Below, in pieces: positions 1-8,167 of a stretch of 64,000 bases of DNA. This stretch comes from Armatimonadota bacterium. Lineage in GTDB: Bacteria > Armatimonadota > Fimbriimonadia > Fimbriimonadales > Fimbriimonadaceae. Under the pieces are notes generated by a model. It made no database searches. It was not told the DNA's origin and saw only the letters and a list, made by a program, of their open reading frames with translations. The stretch covers positions 1-64,000 of the forward strand of contig JAEURN010000009.1 of assembly GCA_016789105.1 (NCBI GenBank), written 5' to 3'. The translations under genes and the position numbers were made by a program. Each line of letters starts with the position of its first letter. Position 1 is the first letter of the stretch.

Positions 1-19
1 GTTTGGAGGTGAAGTTCTG

Positions 20-481
20 ATGAAAACTTGGCAAGTGATTGCGGCCGCTTCGGCGGTGTACCTTGGTGGCTGTGCGGGTTTTGCCGCCTATGTCCCGGAT
101 GGCAACACCAACACTGGTGGAACGCCCCTTCAGTGCGCGGCTTTGTCGCTGAGCGGCCCGTCCAACATGTCGGTTCCGCAAGGTGGGCAGAACACGGAAA
201 CCTTCACCATCGTGAACGGCCAGGTGAACGCTCTCCAGGGCCGCACGGGCGGTTCGGGGGCAAACGTGTCCTTTTCGGTCAGCGGGCTCCCGTCGGGCGT
301 GACGGCGTCATTCAACCCGGCTACGGCGAATGTGCCGGTGGACAGCCTCCGGAACGTGGATATCACGTTCGACGCCAGCACGCTTTCTGCCGGGTCGAGC
401 TACACGATTACGATCACGGCCACCGAGCAGGGTTGCACCCCGGTGAGCCTCTCGGTTCCCTTCAACATTTTTGTTGATTGA
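20..481 (+). CDS. putative exported lipoprotein with Ig-like domain
   Basis: 153 aa. A GGAGGT ribosome-binding site lies 11 nt before the ATG. The N-terminus is a short hydrophobic segment ending in LGGCAG, a lipobox-like site with Cys18 as the likely lipidated residue. The remaining 120 residues are rich in Ser, Thr, Gly and Val. They contain a segment (LPSGVTASFNP, then TFDASTLSAGSSYTITITAT) that resembles Ig-like/BACON-type beta-sandwich repeats of secreted proteins. I infer a surface-anchored protein of unknown role. It is followed closely by another exported protein. The specific family is not recognised. Confidence 0.7.
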   Translation: MKTWQVIAAASAVYLGGCAGFAAYVPDGNTNTGGTPLQCAALSLSGPSNMSVPQGGQNTETFTIVNGQVNALQGRTGGSGANVSFSVSGLPSGVTASFNPATANVPVDSLRNVDITFDASTLSAGSSYTITITATEQGCTPVSLSVPFNIFVD

Positions 482-529
482 CCTTGGACGGCGGCCCGGG
501 CCATGCACCCGGGTCGCCGGCTTATTTCG

Positions 530-1357
530 ATGAGGCTGGATCGCCGGAGTTTTTTGGCCATGGGGGCGGCTGGATTTTCGGCCCTAGTTTTGGGCAAACC
601 GCCGGATGCCTTTCATGAGATCGAACGGGCATCGCGATCCCTCCGGTGGGATCGTTTGGCATTTGGCGGACGCATCCACGCCATTGCCGGCCATTTTCTC
701 GGCACCCCGTACGTGGGAAGCACGTTGGAAGGCAATCCCGAGCGGTGCCGCGTGTTCCTTGACCGGTTCGATTGTGTCACGCTTGTCGATTGTTGCTGGG
801 GCTTGGCAAGGATTTGTCCGAACTATTCTGAGGCCCGCTTGGTGAAGGCTGTGACTCAAACCCGCTACCGGCAAGGCAAGGTAGACGGATACTGGAGCCG
901 GCTCCATTACACCACTGACACATTGTCAAACCACTCCCAAGCACGGAGGCTCGAAATTGTTTCCGAGCGGTTTCCGGGTGGCGTGGCATGGGATCCCGTG
1001 ACGTCCTACATGGGAGACCACCCGTCAGCCTACGGGGCGTCAAAAGCGGATCCCGGGTTTCAGCGCCACGCCCGGGAAATGGAGGCCAGGCTCGATCCGG
1101 TGCGGTTCAAGAGGATCCCTAAGGATCACTGGGTGGATTGCTATCCCCTGATGGAGCCAGGTGATTTGCTTGCCCTCTGCACCACAAAAGCGGGACTTGA
1201 TTTCAGTCACGTGGGGATTTATGCCGGGGATGGGGCGTTCATCCATGCCTCCAGTTCCCAGCGCCAGGTCGTCCGGCAGAGCCTTTCGGCTTGGGGTCAA
1301 AGCGTTGGGACTTGCAACGGGTTCGTCGTGTCGCGCCTTGCAGATTTCCCGCTGTGA
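530..1357 (+). CDS. DUF1460 family N-acetylmuramoyl-L-alanine amidase-like protein (Tat-exported)
   Basis: 275 aa from the chosen start. A twin-arginine signal (RLDRRSFLAMGAAGFSALVLG) begins right at ATG 530, so I prefer it to the in-frame ATG at 503, which would put nine extra residues before the signal. The body matches the DUF1460 / NlpC-P60-like fold: FDCVTLVDCCWG holds the candidate catalytic Cys, and DFSHVGIYAGDGAFIHASS supplies the His region. Members of this family are cysteine amidases or endopeptidases acting on peptidoglycan fragments. Export as a folded protein through Tat is inferred from the signal. The exact substrate cannot be read from the sequence. Confidence 0.8.
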   Translation: MRLDRRSFLAMGAAGFSALVLGKPPDAFHEIERASRSLRWDRLAFGGRIHAIAGHFLGTPYVGSTLEGNPERCRVFLDRFDCVTLVDCCWGLARICPNYSEARLVKAVTQTRYRQGKVDGYWSRLHYTTDTLSNHSQARRLEIVSERFPGGVAWDPVTSYMGDHPSAYGASKADPGFQRHAREMEARLDPVRFKRIPKDHWVDCYPLMEPGDLLALCTTKAGLDFSHVGIYAGDGAFIHASSSQRQVVRQSLSAWGQSVGTCNGFVVSRLADFPL

Positions 1358-1395
1358 CTGGAGATAATCCGCCATAATCGTTTTCAGCGAATCCA

Positions 1396-1836
1396 ATGAA
1401 ACATCTCCTTTGTGCCGCCCTGGCGTGTGTTGCCCTCTCGGCCGTTTCCGGTTGCGGCAACAACGGGAAAGAAAAACTCTCCGAGGTCAAAGATTCCCAA
1501 TCCGCTAGTGGCGCGACATCCGGTGGCGGTTCGGCAGAATCGGGGTCGACAACGGGGTCATCTCCGATCGGAGGGGCAACGTCCGGAACCCCCGGTAATT
1601 CGGGGTCGGCGATTTCTGGAACTTCGACGCCTTTGAACAATGGGTCTGCACCCACAAAGAACCCCGCCCTCGATTCCAAGGGCCAGGAAGTCAAATTCGA
1701 TGGCCAAAATCCTCCTCCGGAGGGTCGGGTCTGGTGCGACAATTGCCATGGCCATTTGCCGAAAGAAGATGCCGTGACCGTGGATGGAAAGACGGTTTGC
1801 CCGGCCTGCGCGGAAGAGTTGAAGAACAAAAAGTAG
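1396..1836 (+). CDS. lipoprotein with C-terminal zinc-ribbon-like CxxC pair
   Basis: 146 aa. A signal peptide ends in a lipobox (SAVSGC, Cys20). A long Ser/Gly/Thr-rich linker (about residues 30-95) follows. The C-terminal 35 residues carry VWCDNCHGHLP and TVCPACAEEL, two CxxC pairs expected to bind one zinc ion. This suggests a small metal-binding head held away from the membrane by a flexible tether. No enzyme motif is visible. It is 10 bp upstream of the next exported protein and probably co-transcribed with it. Function unknown. Confidence 0.75.
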   Translation: MKHLLCAALACVALSAVSGCGNNGKEKLSEVKDSQSASGATSGGGSAESGSTTGSSPIGGATSGTPGNSGSAISGTSTPLNNGSAPTKNPALDSKGQEVKFDGQNPPPEGRVWCDNCHGHLPKEDAVTVDGKTVCPACAEELKNKK

Positions 1837-1846
1837 CCATGGTCCG

Positions 1847-3664
1847 ATGACGGGTTGGGTGCTGATTCCGGTACTGGCTTTAGCGGCCTCCACGACGGTG
1901 CCCCTGGCGTCTGACGCCGACATTGTGGCGAGCGGGCGGATTCTTGTTGTCAATGGTGTCGATGCGATCACTGTCAAAACGGCGGCCGGCGGCCTCCAGC
2001 CGGAAGAACGTGTCGCGGTCATAGCCAAGGCCCTATCTCCATTCAAGCGCGGCCAGACGCTCAAGGTGGTCGCCGACCCCGGTTGGAGGGTCGTTTTGCA
2101 GGGGCAAACTGTGGCCACGGTCACCGAAGCGGAGGCAAAGGCCCAGGGTTTGTCCCCCGATAAGCTTGCCGAGCTTTGGGCCAACTCAATCAACAAGGCC
2201 CTTTATGTCCCGCCGCTGACGGTGCCTGGCCAACCCCTCTCTTTGGGGGTCGGCCAGCCGCAGCGGGTGAGGGTGATCGGCTCGGCGGCCCGGTCGGCGG
2301 CGATTAGCTCGGAACCCCCGGGTCTGGTCGAAGTCACCCGGCAAGGGTTCGACCTGGTTGTCAATCCTTTGAAAAGGGGGGAAGGGGCGATTGTCCTTTC
2401 AGCGGGCGGGGCATTAAAGTCGATCCCGTTTTCTGTGCTATCACCGGCGGCGGTGTTCCCCCAGACTTTAACGGTCGAAGTGACGGGTAGCCCGGCCCGC
2501 AAAGAATTGGTCTTGCAAGGGATACAAGGGGCGATGTCGACAGAATTCTCAGCCGAACCGGGTGCGTTGGTGCGATACACCGTGCCCGAAATTGCTCCGT
2601 TAGGCCCTGGGCAAAGCCGGGTCGTCCCGGTTGATGTGGCCGTCGAGGCCCCCGGATTTGCCACCACCAAAGGGATGGCGAACGTTCTTGTCAAGAATTC
2701 CGGCGGGGGGCGGGTTTACGATGACGTCCTTTGGTACAGCAATAATCCCGAAAACCTTGCCGGGCCGGGCCAGCTCTATTTTGCCCGGATGGTGACCGCA
2801 ATGCCGACCCGGCTTTTGTGGCACCACTTCAACAAATCTGCGCGACCCTTGGCGGTGCAATACATATTGGCGAATCGGTCCGACGTTCCCGCCCGGATTT
2901 GGTTGGCGAGTGGTGACGCCGAACCCAATTCCGACCCGACCAAGGCCGGATTTGAGGCAGGGAACCGGTATTTTGCCGACTGGCTCGGCTACCAAGGCAC
3001 GGTGCTGACACTGCCTCCGCGGTCGGCCACCCCGTTATCCCTGCGGCGTTTGGAACCGGGCCAAACCTCGAGCGGCCTCGCCAGCTTGCGCCTTTTGGCG
3101 GGAGGATCCGACGACGTCGTCCTGGTCGGTAACGCTCTGGCGCTTGCCGATGTCGCGGCCGATTGGCAGCCGCAAGGTTTTGGGGACAAACCCTGGCTGG
3201 TCCGCCGATCCATCGGGCTGGCGGGTCTGCCGTTCCCGGTTGGCGGCACCGAACGCGACATTTTTTCCGGGCCGGCAAAACAAGTGGGATTCCTTTACCA
3301 GGTTGGGGGGCGCCATCAGTTCATCCGGCTCGGCGAACAGGGGATCCCGAGTGCTTTGGGAGGGCCGCCTTTATCCGGCAACTTCGGCGTGCAATATGTG
3401 GTTGAGGGGAGGATTGAGAATCCGACCGACCGCAACCAGACAGTGGAAGTGGTGTTTGAAGCGAGTGCGGGGTACTCCGGCGCCATATTTAGTGTCAACG
3501 GCAAACTCCTGCCGGGGCGGATTTTGCAGAGTAAAGAATCAATGGTTTTGCTGGAGGCAAAACTGGCACCAGGACAGGCGCAACAGATCCGGATCGACAC
3601 CATTCCATTGAGCGGTGCGCACTATCCGGCGACGATCACCGTTCGAACCAAAGGGACTAGCTGA
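1847..3664 (+). CDS. large exported protein of unknown function
   Basis: 605 aa. Begins with a short hydrophobic export signal (GWVLIPVLALAAS). The predicted protein is beta-rich with Ig-like stretches at about residues 120-270. From about 275 there is a more conserved-looking region: LWYSNNPENLAGPGQLYFAR, then HHFNKSARPLAVQYILAN and RIWLASGDAEPNSDP. This second half resembles DUF3370-type secreted proteins of cyanobacteria in style, but I cannot confirm that assignment. No catalytic motif is recognised. No clear Shine-Dalgarno precedes ATG 1847, and coupling to the upstream lipoprotein gene is likely. Confidence 0.65.
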   Translation: MTGWVLIPVLALAASTTVPLASDADIVASGRILVVNGVDAITVKTAAGGLQPEERVAVIAKALSPFKRGQTLKVVADPGWRVVLQGQTVATVTEAEAKAQGLSPDKLAELWANSINKALYVPPLTVPGQPLSLGVGQPQRVRVIGSAARSAAISSEPPGLVEVTRQGFDLVVNPLKRGEGAIVLSAGGALKSIPFSVLSPAAVFPQTLTVEVTGSPARKELVLQGIQGAMSTEFSAEPGALVRYTVPEIAPLGPGQSRVVPVDVAVEAPGFATTKGMANVLVKNSGGGRVYDDVLWYSNNPENLAGPGQLYFARMVTAMPTRLLWHHFNKSARPLAVQYILANRSDVPARIWLASGDAEPNSDPTKAGFEAGNRYFADWLGYQGTVLTLPPRSATPLSLRRLEPGQTSSGLASLRLLAGGSDDVVLVGNALALADVAADWQPQGFGDKPWLVRRSIGLAGLPFPVGGTERDIFSGPAKQVGFLYQVGGRHQFIRLGEQGIPSALGGPPLSGNFGVQYVVEGRIENPTDRNQTVEVVFEASAGYSGAIFSVNGKLLPGRILQSKESMVLLEAKLAPGQAQQIRIDTIPLSGAHYPATITVRTKGTS

Positions 3665-3721
3665 CCGGACCCAAGGAACGAACCCCCGGCCGAAACGTCT
3701 AAGATGGCAAGCGGGAACACA

Positions 3722-4285
3722 ATGGTTCGGACTCGGGTGATGTTGGTGGCGCTAGTGGGCGCCGTGGCTTTTGCAGGGAGCGCCCTAGCGGCGCAAGAAA
3801 CTTGGAAACGGCAATACGTCGGCAAGTCCGCGCTGAGCCTTAGCCTCCCGGGCAAGTTGGAGTCGGCAGGCGAAACCAAGGTCGAAGACAAAGATGATTG
3901 GGTTTTGACCACCGACGATTTCTCCTTTGAATCCGACGATTTTTATCTTTTGGTGAGTGTGTTCAATGGCCGTCCGGGCACTGTGGCGGATGACAAGCAC
4001 TTGGCCCAAGTCGCCAAAGACCTTGTAACCGGCATGAGCGACAAGGACGAAGACGTCAAGGTCAATGGGTTCAAGGCAGGCAAGTTGGATGAGAAGCCGA
4101 CGATCCTTCAATCTCACACCATTGGCAAAGGCGAAAAGGCGACGCTATTCAAGAGTTTCCTGTTGGGTGATGGCACCAAGGTTTATGCCGTGATGGCGAT
4201 TGGCTACCCCAGCGACCCCAAGAGCGTGGCGGCAATCGACAAAGCTTTTGCTTCCATCCGGTTCAAAGCCGGGTTGAAGGAATAG
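3722..4285 (+). CDS. small secreted protein of unknown function
   Basis: 187 aa from ATG 3722. The signal peptide VRTRVMLVALVGAVAFAGSALAA ends in an AXA-type cleavage site (ALAA), with the mature protein starting about QETWKRQYVG. An in-frame ATG at 3704 is possible, but it overlaps a TAAGAT -10-like hexamer (3700-3705), so the later start is preferred. The mature domain (about 160 aa, charged, mixed alpha/beta, ending in DKAFASIRFK) resembles periplasmic proteins of the PsbP/DUF1795 type, in which a stress or lipid-binding fold is common. That resemblance is an impression only. Function unknown. Confidence 0.65.
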   Translation: MVRTRVMLVALVGAVAFAGSALAAQETWKRQYVGKSALSLSLPGKLESAGETKVEDKDDWVLTTDDFSFESDDFYLLVSVFNGRPGTVADDKHLAQVAKDLVTGMSDKDEDVKVNGFKAGKLDEKPTILQSHTIGKGEKATLFKSFLLGDGTKVYAVMAIGYPSDPKSVAAIDKAFASIRFKAGLKE

Positions 4286-4320
4286 CGGATCGCGGATTCC
4301 CAGTCGGGCCCGGCCGAACC

Positions 4321-4328
4321 GGTAACCT
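4321..4328 (+). promoter_or_regulatory. extended -10 element GGTAACCT before liuC-like gene
   Basis: TANNNT hexamer at 4323-4328 preceded by GG, with only 6 nt to the ATG at 4335 and no Shine-Dalgarno between. The predicted transcription start falls on or next to the A of the start codon, so the message would be leaderless. Confidence 0.5.
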
Positions 4329-4334
4329 AGCCGA

Positions 4335-5096
4335 ATGCTCAATGTCGAGGAGAAGGCAGGGTGGTTGAAGGTTGCTCTCAACCGGCCAGAGGTTCGCAAT
4401 GCGTTTGATGACAGCCTGATCGGTTCGCTCACCGCTTTGTTCGCCGATTTGGATCCTGCCATCCGCGCCGTGTTGGTCACCGGCGAGGGCCCCGTTTTCT
4501 GTGCAGGGGGCGACCTCAATTGGATGCGCAAGGCTGCCGGTTACACCGAAGAGCAGAACGCTCAGGATGCCTTGAAACTGGCTGGCCTGTTCGAATCGAT
4601 TGCGACTTCCCGGGCGGTTGTGGTGACGGCGGTCCACGGCGCGGCGTTCGGCGGTGGCTGCGGGCTTGTGGCGGCGGCCGACGTGGCCGTTGCCGCCGAA
4701 GGCTGCAAGTTCAGTTTCAGCGAGGTGCGGCTTGGTCTGGTGCCGGCAACCATATCCCCATTTGTGATCCCCAAAACCGGGGCCGGTCATGCGCGGGCCC
4801 TGTTCACTACGGGGGAGGTTTTCGACTCTGAGAAGGCGTTGAGAATCGGCCTCGTCCACGACGTTTGCCCGTTGGAAGAACTGGAATCGCAGGCAAAGAA
4901 GAAGATTGCCGACGTGCTGCGAAACGGGCCCGAATCGGTGGCCCTTTGCAAAAAACTCGCGGCAGAAGCGCCGCTGGGCAAGGAAGAATCGAGCCGGCTT
5001 TTGGCGCGCGCCCGCGCCGGGGCAGAAGGGAAGGAGGGCGTCGCCGCGTTTTTGGAAAAACGCCCCGCATCGTTTGTGCAGGAGGTTGTGGATTGA
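4335..5096 (+). CDS. enoyl-CoA hydratase/isomerase family protein, methylglutaconyl-CoA hydratase-like
   Basis: 253 aa crotonase-fold enzyme. It hydrates an unsaturated acyl-CoA; the LiuC/AUH type acts in leucine breakdown. Visible signatures are FCAGGDLNWM (oxyanion hole and CoA site, about residues 56-65), AAFGGGCGLVAAADV (second oxyanion Gly) and SEVRLGLVPA, which carries the acid/base Glu. The other catalytic Glu of rat crotonase is Gly here (CGL instead of CEL), a pattern also seen in bacterial LiuC-type enzymes. The gene overlaps the biotin carboxylase gene by 4 bp, so translation is coupled and a joint role in branched-chain acyl-CoA metabolism is likely. The exact substrate is inference. 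Confidence 0.85.
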   Translation: MLNVEEKAGWLKVALNRPEVRNAFDDSLIGSLTALFADLDPAIRAVLVTGEGPVFCAGGDLNWMRKAAGYTEEQNAQDALKLAGLFESIATSRAVVVTAVHGAAFGGGCGLVAAADVAVAAEGCKFSFSEVRLGLVPATISPFVIPKTGAGHARALFTTGEVFDSEKALRIGLVHDVCPLEELESQAKKKIADVLRNGPESVALCKKLAAEAPLGKEESSRLLARARAGAEGKEGVAAFLEKRPASFVQEVVD

Positions 5097-6601
5097 TCAA
5101 GAAGGTCTTGGTTGCCAACCGGGGCGAGATCGCCGTCCGGGTTTTTGCTGCATGCCGAGAAATGGGGGTTCGCACGGTTGCGGTCTACAGCGAAGCGGAT
5201 GCCCATTCGATGCACGTTGCGCAGGCCGACGAGGCCGTCCCCATCGGGGGATCCGAGCCGGCGCAAAGTTACTTAAACATCGCGGCGGTTTTGGATGCGG
5301 CCAAGACGACGGGGGCGGACGCGATCCATCCCGGGTACGGATTTTTGAGCGAGAGACCGGAGTTTGCCGAGACTTGTGCCGTAGCGGGAGTCACATTCAT
5401 CGGGCCCAGCGCGTCGGCAATGCGCAAACTCGGCGAGAAAATCGATGCCAAACGGCTGGCCGTGGAAAGCGGGGTCCCCGTCACCCCGGGCTTTTTTGAA
5501 CCCGGAGCAACCCCCGAAGTACTGAAAGAAGAAGCTACCAAAATCGGTTACCCCGTGATGCTCAAAGCAAGCGCCGGAGGCGGCGGCAGGGGGATGAGGG
5601 TGGTTCGCGATCCGGCAGAATTCGACCGCGAATGCCGCCTCGCCATGGATGAAGCCCGGAAGGGGTTCGGTTCGGACGCGATGATGGTGGAGAAGCTGGT
5701 CGAACGGCCCCGCCACATCGAGGTGCAGGTGTTGGCCGACAGCCATGGAAACGTCGCCTGCCTGTTCGAGCGCGAATGCAGTCTCCAGCGCCGCCACCAA
5801 AAGGTTTTGGAAGAGTCGCCCAGCCCGGTCATGACCCCCGATCTTTGGCAGCGGATGCAATCGGCATGCCGGAAATTGGTTGCGGCCGCGGGATACACCG
5901 GAGCGGGGACTGTCGAATTCATGTTCGATGAACCCAGCGGCGAGTTTTACTTTTTGGAAGTGAATGCCCGCTTGCAGGTGGAGCATCCGGTGACGGAGAT
6001 GGTTACGGGAGTTGACCTTGTCCGCCAGCAGATCCGGATTGCCCAGGGCGACCCCTTAGACTTGCCGGAGCCGTTGCTGGCCGGTGACCGGTCGGCAATC
6101 CATGGCCATGCCATCGAAGTCCGGCTGATTGCCGAGGATCCGGCGAAGGGCTTTTTGCCGAGCATCGGCACCCTTCTCAAAGTCGTGCCCCCAATTGGGA
6201 ACGGGATCCGGTTTGATGGCGGTTACCGTAGCGGGGATGAGGTCAGCCGGTACTACGATTCGTTGCTGGGCAAGCTGATCGTCCATGCCGCGGATCGGGA
6301 AGCGGCGGTTGCGCGTCTCCAACAGGCCCTTTGCGACACGCATATTGTCGGGGTCAAGACGAACCAATCGTATTTGCTCGATGTGGTCTCCGCTGCCCAG
6401 TTTCAGGCGGGGAGGTTTGATACCGGCTTCTTAGGGAGGGAATTCGCCGATTGGACGCCAGGCGGTGGATTTCCGGCATATCTGCCTGATTTGATGGCGG
6501 CTGCTAGTTCTCGTCCGGCGATGGGGCAAAGAGGCGAAACCCGGGAGGGCTCATCGGCGTGGGGACTCGGTGACAGATTCCGCAATGCGAGGCTGGACTG
6601 A
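5093..6601 (+). CDS. biotin carboxylase (acyl-CoA carboxylase subunit) lacking the biotin carrier domain
   Basis: 502 aa. Start chosen at TTG 5093, within the stop of the previous gene. GGAGG at 5081-5085 is correctly spaced, and the protein then opens with the canonical IKKVLVANRGEIAVRVF. The ATP-grasp biotin carboxylase is complete: KASAGGGGRGMRVV (ATP lid), RHIEVQVLAD, FERECSLQRRHQKVLEE and EVNARLQVEHPVTE (active site). It ATP-dependently carboxylates biotin. The C-terminus stops at SSAWGLGDRFRNARLD. In methylcrotonyl-CoA carboxylase alpha chains a similar Trp/Gly-Phe-Arg stretch opens the BT and biotinyl domains. These are absent, and the next gene starts immediately (TGATG overlap). A separate BCCP must be used, or the gene is truncated. 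Confidence 0.9.
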   Translation: MIKKVLVANRGEIAVRVFAACREMGVRTVAVYSEADAHSMHVAQADEAVPIGGSEPAQSYLNIAAVLDAAKTTGADAIHPGYGFLSERPEFAETCAVAGVTFIGPSASAMRKLGEKIDAKRLAVESGVPVTPGFFEPGATPEVLKEEATKIGYPVMLKASAGGGGRGMRVVRDPAEFDRECRLAMDEARKGFGSDAMMVEKLVERPRHIEVQVLADSHGNVACLFERECSLQRRHQKVLEESPSPVMTPDLWQRMQSACRKLVAAAGYTGAGTVEFMFDEPSGEFYFLEVNARLQVEHPVTEMVTGVDLVRQQIRIAQGDPLDLPEPLLAGDRSAIHGHAIEVRLIAEDPAKGFLPSIGTLLKVVPPIGNGIRFDGGYRSGDEVSRYYDSLLGKLIVHAADREAAVARLQQALCDTHIVGVKTNQSYLLDVVSAAQFQAGRFDTGFLGREFADWTPGGGFPAYLPDLMAAASSRPAMGQRGETREGSSAWGLGDRFRNARLD

Positions 6602-7398
6602 TGGACGAGAAGCGGATATTCAGTGAGAAAGAAGCGGCAGATTTGATTGTCCAGGCGGCAAAGCTGCAAGAGGCCTCTGGCGATTCCGGCAAATACACGG
6701 CCGGAGTGACATGGGAAGAGCTCAAACGGATGGCCGATGACGTTGGGGTCGACCCCTCGTTTTTGCGCCAAGCGATGTCGGCGGCCCCCGGTTCGATTGA
6801 AAAGAGCGGTGCCAAGCGGCCGCGGCAATTTTTGGGCATGCCCCTCAGCGAAGAGTTCGAGATGGTGGTCGACGCTGAAATCGCGCCCGAGAACTTCGAT
6901 GTGATCGCCGGGGAATTCTATAACCCAGGCTATGGCGGCGGAACTGCCGGGGCCGGTGCCGGCAGCTGGGGGCCGACCGTCGTCGGCCGCATGATCAAAG
7001 GCCAGTTTTACGAAGGCCTGTTGATGGGGACGATGGAAGTCAGTTCCCGGCACGGCCGGACGCGCATCAAGGCGGTGACGAGCAACGTGATCGCCACAAT
7101 GGCCATCTACTTCCCGATCATGCTGGTGTGGTTCTTGATCGCTATGGGGGTCGGCCTCAAGGGGGGTGGGGTCAATTTCATCCCGATGATGGCGTCGTTC
7201 GGTGTGGGCGCGGTCGGCTTTTGGGCGGTTTTGGGCGGATTCCTCAAGAATGCGATGAAGCGCATCCCCGGCCGTCTGGAGCGGATCGCCGATGCCATCC
7301 GTGACGAAGCGGAGCTCAATCGCGAGAGCCTCGCCGCGAGCTCGCCCGGGAGCATCGTGGAAACCGGCGAACTCCGTGAAAACCTCGGGCGCGACTGA
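6601..7398 (+). CDS. membrane protein, first of three tandem paralogues
   Basis: 265 aa. The cytosolic N-terminal helical module (about residues 1-65) reads FSEKEAADLIVQAAKLQE, then EELKRMADDVGVDPSFLRQAM. A central soluble region (80-155) follows, with FLGMPLSEEFEMVV and the SSRHGRTRIK stretch. Two hydrophobic segments near 160-185 and 195-215 come next, then a charged amphipathic tail (ERIADAIRDEAE). The same order is found in the genes at 7417 and 8168, so this is a local triplication. The start overlaps the biotin carboxylase stop by one base (TGATG). N-terminal modules of this style occur in membrane proteins of several soil phyla, but I cannot name the family. Function unknown. Confidence 0.75.
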   Translation: MDEKRIFSEKEAADLIVQAAKLQEASGDSGKYTAGVTWEELKRMADDVGVDPSFLRQAMSAAPGSIEKSGAKRPRQFLGMPLSEEFEMVVDAEIAPENFDVIAGEFYNPGYGGGTAGAGAGSWGPTVVGRMIKGQFYEGLLMGTMEVSSRHGRTRIKAVTSNVIATMAIYFPIMLVWFLIAMGVGLKGGGVNFIPMMASFGVGAVGFWAVLGGFLKNAMKRIPGRLERIADAIRDEAELNRESLAASSPGSIVETGELRENLGRD

Positions 7399-7416
7399 CG
7401 CGTAAGCAGTTATAGA

Positions 7417-8142
7417 TTGTCTGACCGCAAGTACAGCAAAGAGGAGGCGATGGAAGCGCTGATGGCGGCGGCAAGTCGCCAATTGGGCAGTTCGCCGGAG
7501 GATTCGGTCGCGGAATCGGAGTTGTATTCGATGGCGGAGGAACTCGGCATCGATTCAAACAGGCTTCGCGAGGTCTTGGGTCGGGGGACGGGGGTCGTCC
7601 AAAGCCGGGATCAAATCAGCCCCGGAATCCGTTGGCCAGGTCCGGAACAGTTTGAACGGATTTTGGACGGCGAACTTTCTGAAGCCCAGTTGGAAGAACT
7701 GGCCGACCAGGTCGGATCACGCTACGAAGACCCGGGGACGCCGGGAGCCCGTGAATCGCGAGAGTTTTGGCAAGGTTGGCGCTATGTCACGGTCGATTTG
7801 GTCAAGAGGGAAGGGAAAACGCGGATCGTGGCGCGCTCCCGCATTTCGTCCAGCCGCCTCCTTCCGTTGATGCCGTTTGCCTTTTTGCCGATCATGATTA
7901 ACCTTGCGCTGATTGCCAAAAGCCCGAACCCGGCCAACCTTGTTGGATTTGCGGCGTTGCTCGGCGTGATGGTCGCCACTTGGTTCCTCATCGGTTGGCA
8001 GATGCGCCGGAACCGGGAAACCATCCGGGGCAAGGTCGATGACTTGGCGCAGGCGGCCAAGTCGGCTATCCAGTCGCATCCCCTGACATCGGCGGTTGAC
8101 ACACGGGAGTTGAGCCATGGTTTCGACCACTTGGGCCGGTAG
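7417..8142 (+). CDS. membrane protein, second of three tandem paralogues
   Basis: 241 aa. The start is uncertain. TTG 7417 gives SDRKYSKEEAMEALMAAASRQ, which aligns with the N-termini of the two flanking paralogues, so it is used here. ATG 7450 is an alternative, but its GGAGG is only 2 nt away. The layout repeats that of its neighbours: an N-terminal helical module with ELYSMAEELGIDSNRLREVL, a central soluble domain, two hydrophobic segments (about residues 145-165 and 170-190), and a charged tail. It is the most diverged of the three and lacks the KYTxG stretch. Function unknown. Confidence 0.65.
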   Translation: MSDRKYSKEEAMEALMAAASRQLGSSPEDSVAESELYSMAEELGIDSNRLREVLGRGTGVVQSRDQISPGIRWPGPEQFERILDGELSEAQLEELADQVGSRYEDPGTPGARESREFWQGWRYVTVDLVKREGKTRIVARSRISSSRLLPLMPFAFLPIMINLALIAKSPNPANLVGFAALLGVMVATWFLIGWQMRRNRETIRGKVDDLAQAAKSAIQSHPLTSAVDTRELSHGFDHLGR

Positions 8143-8167
8143 CGTGCCGGTATGATTTGAAAACCTG

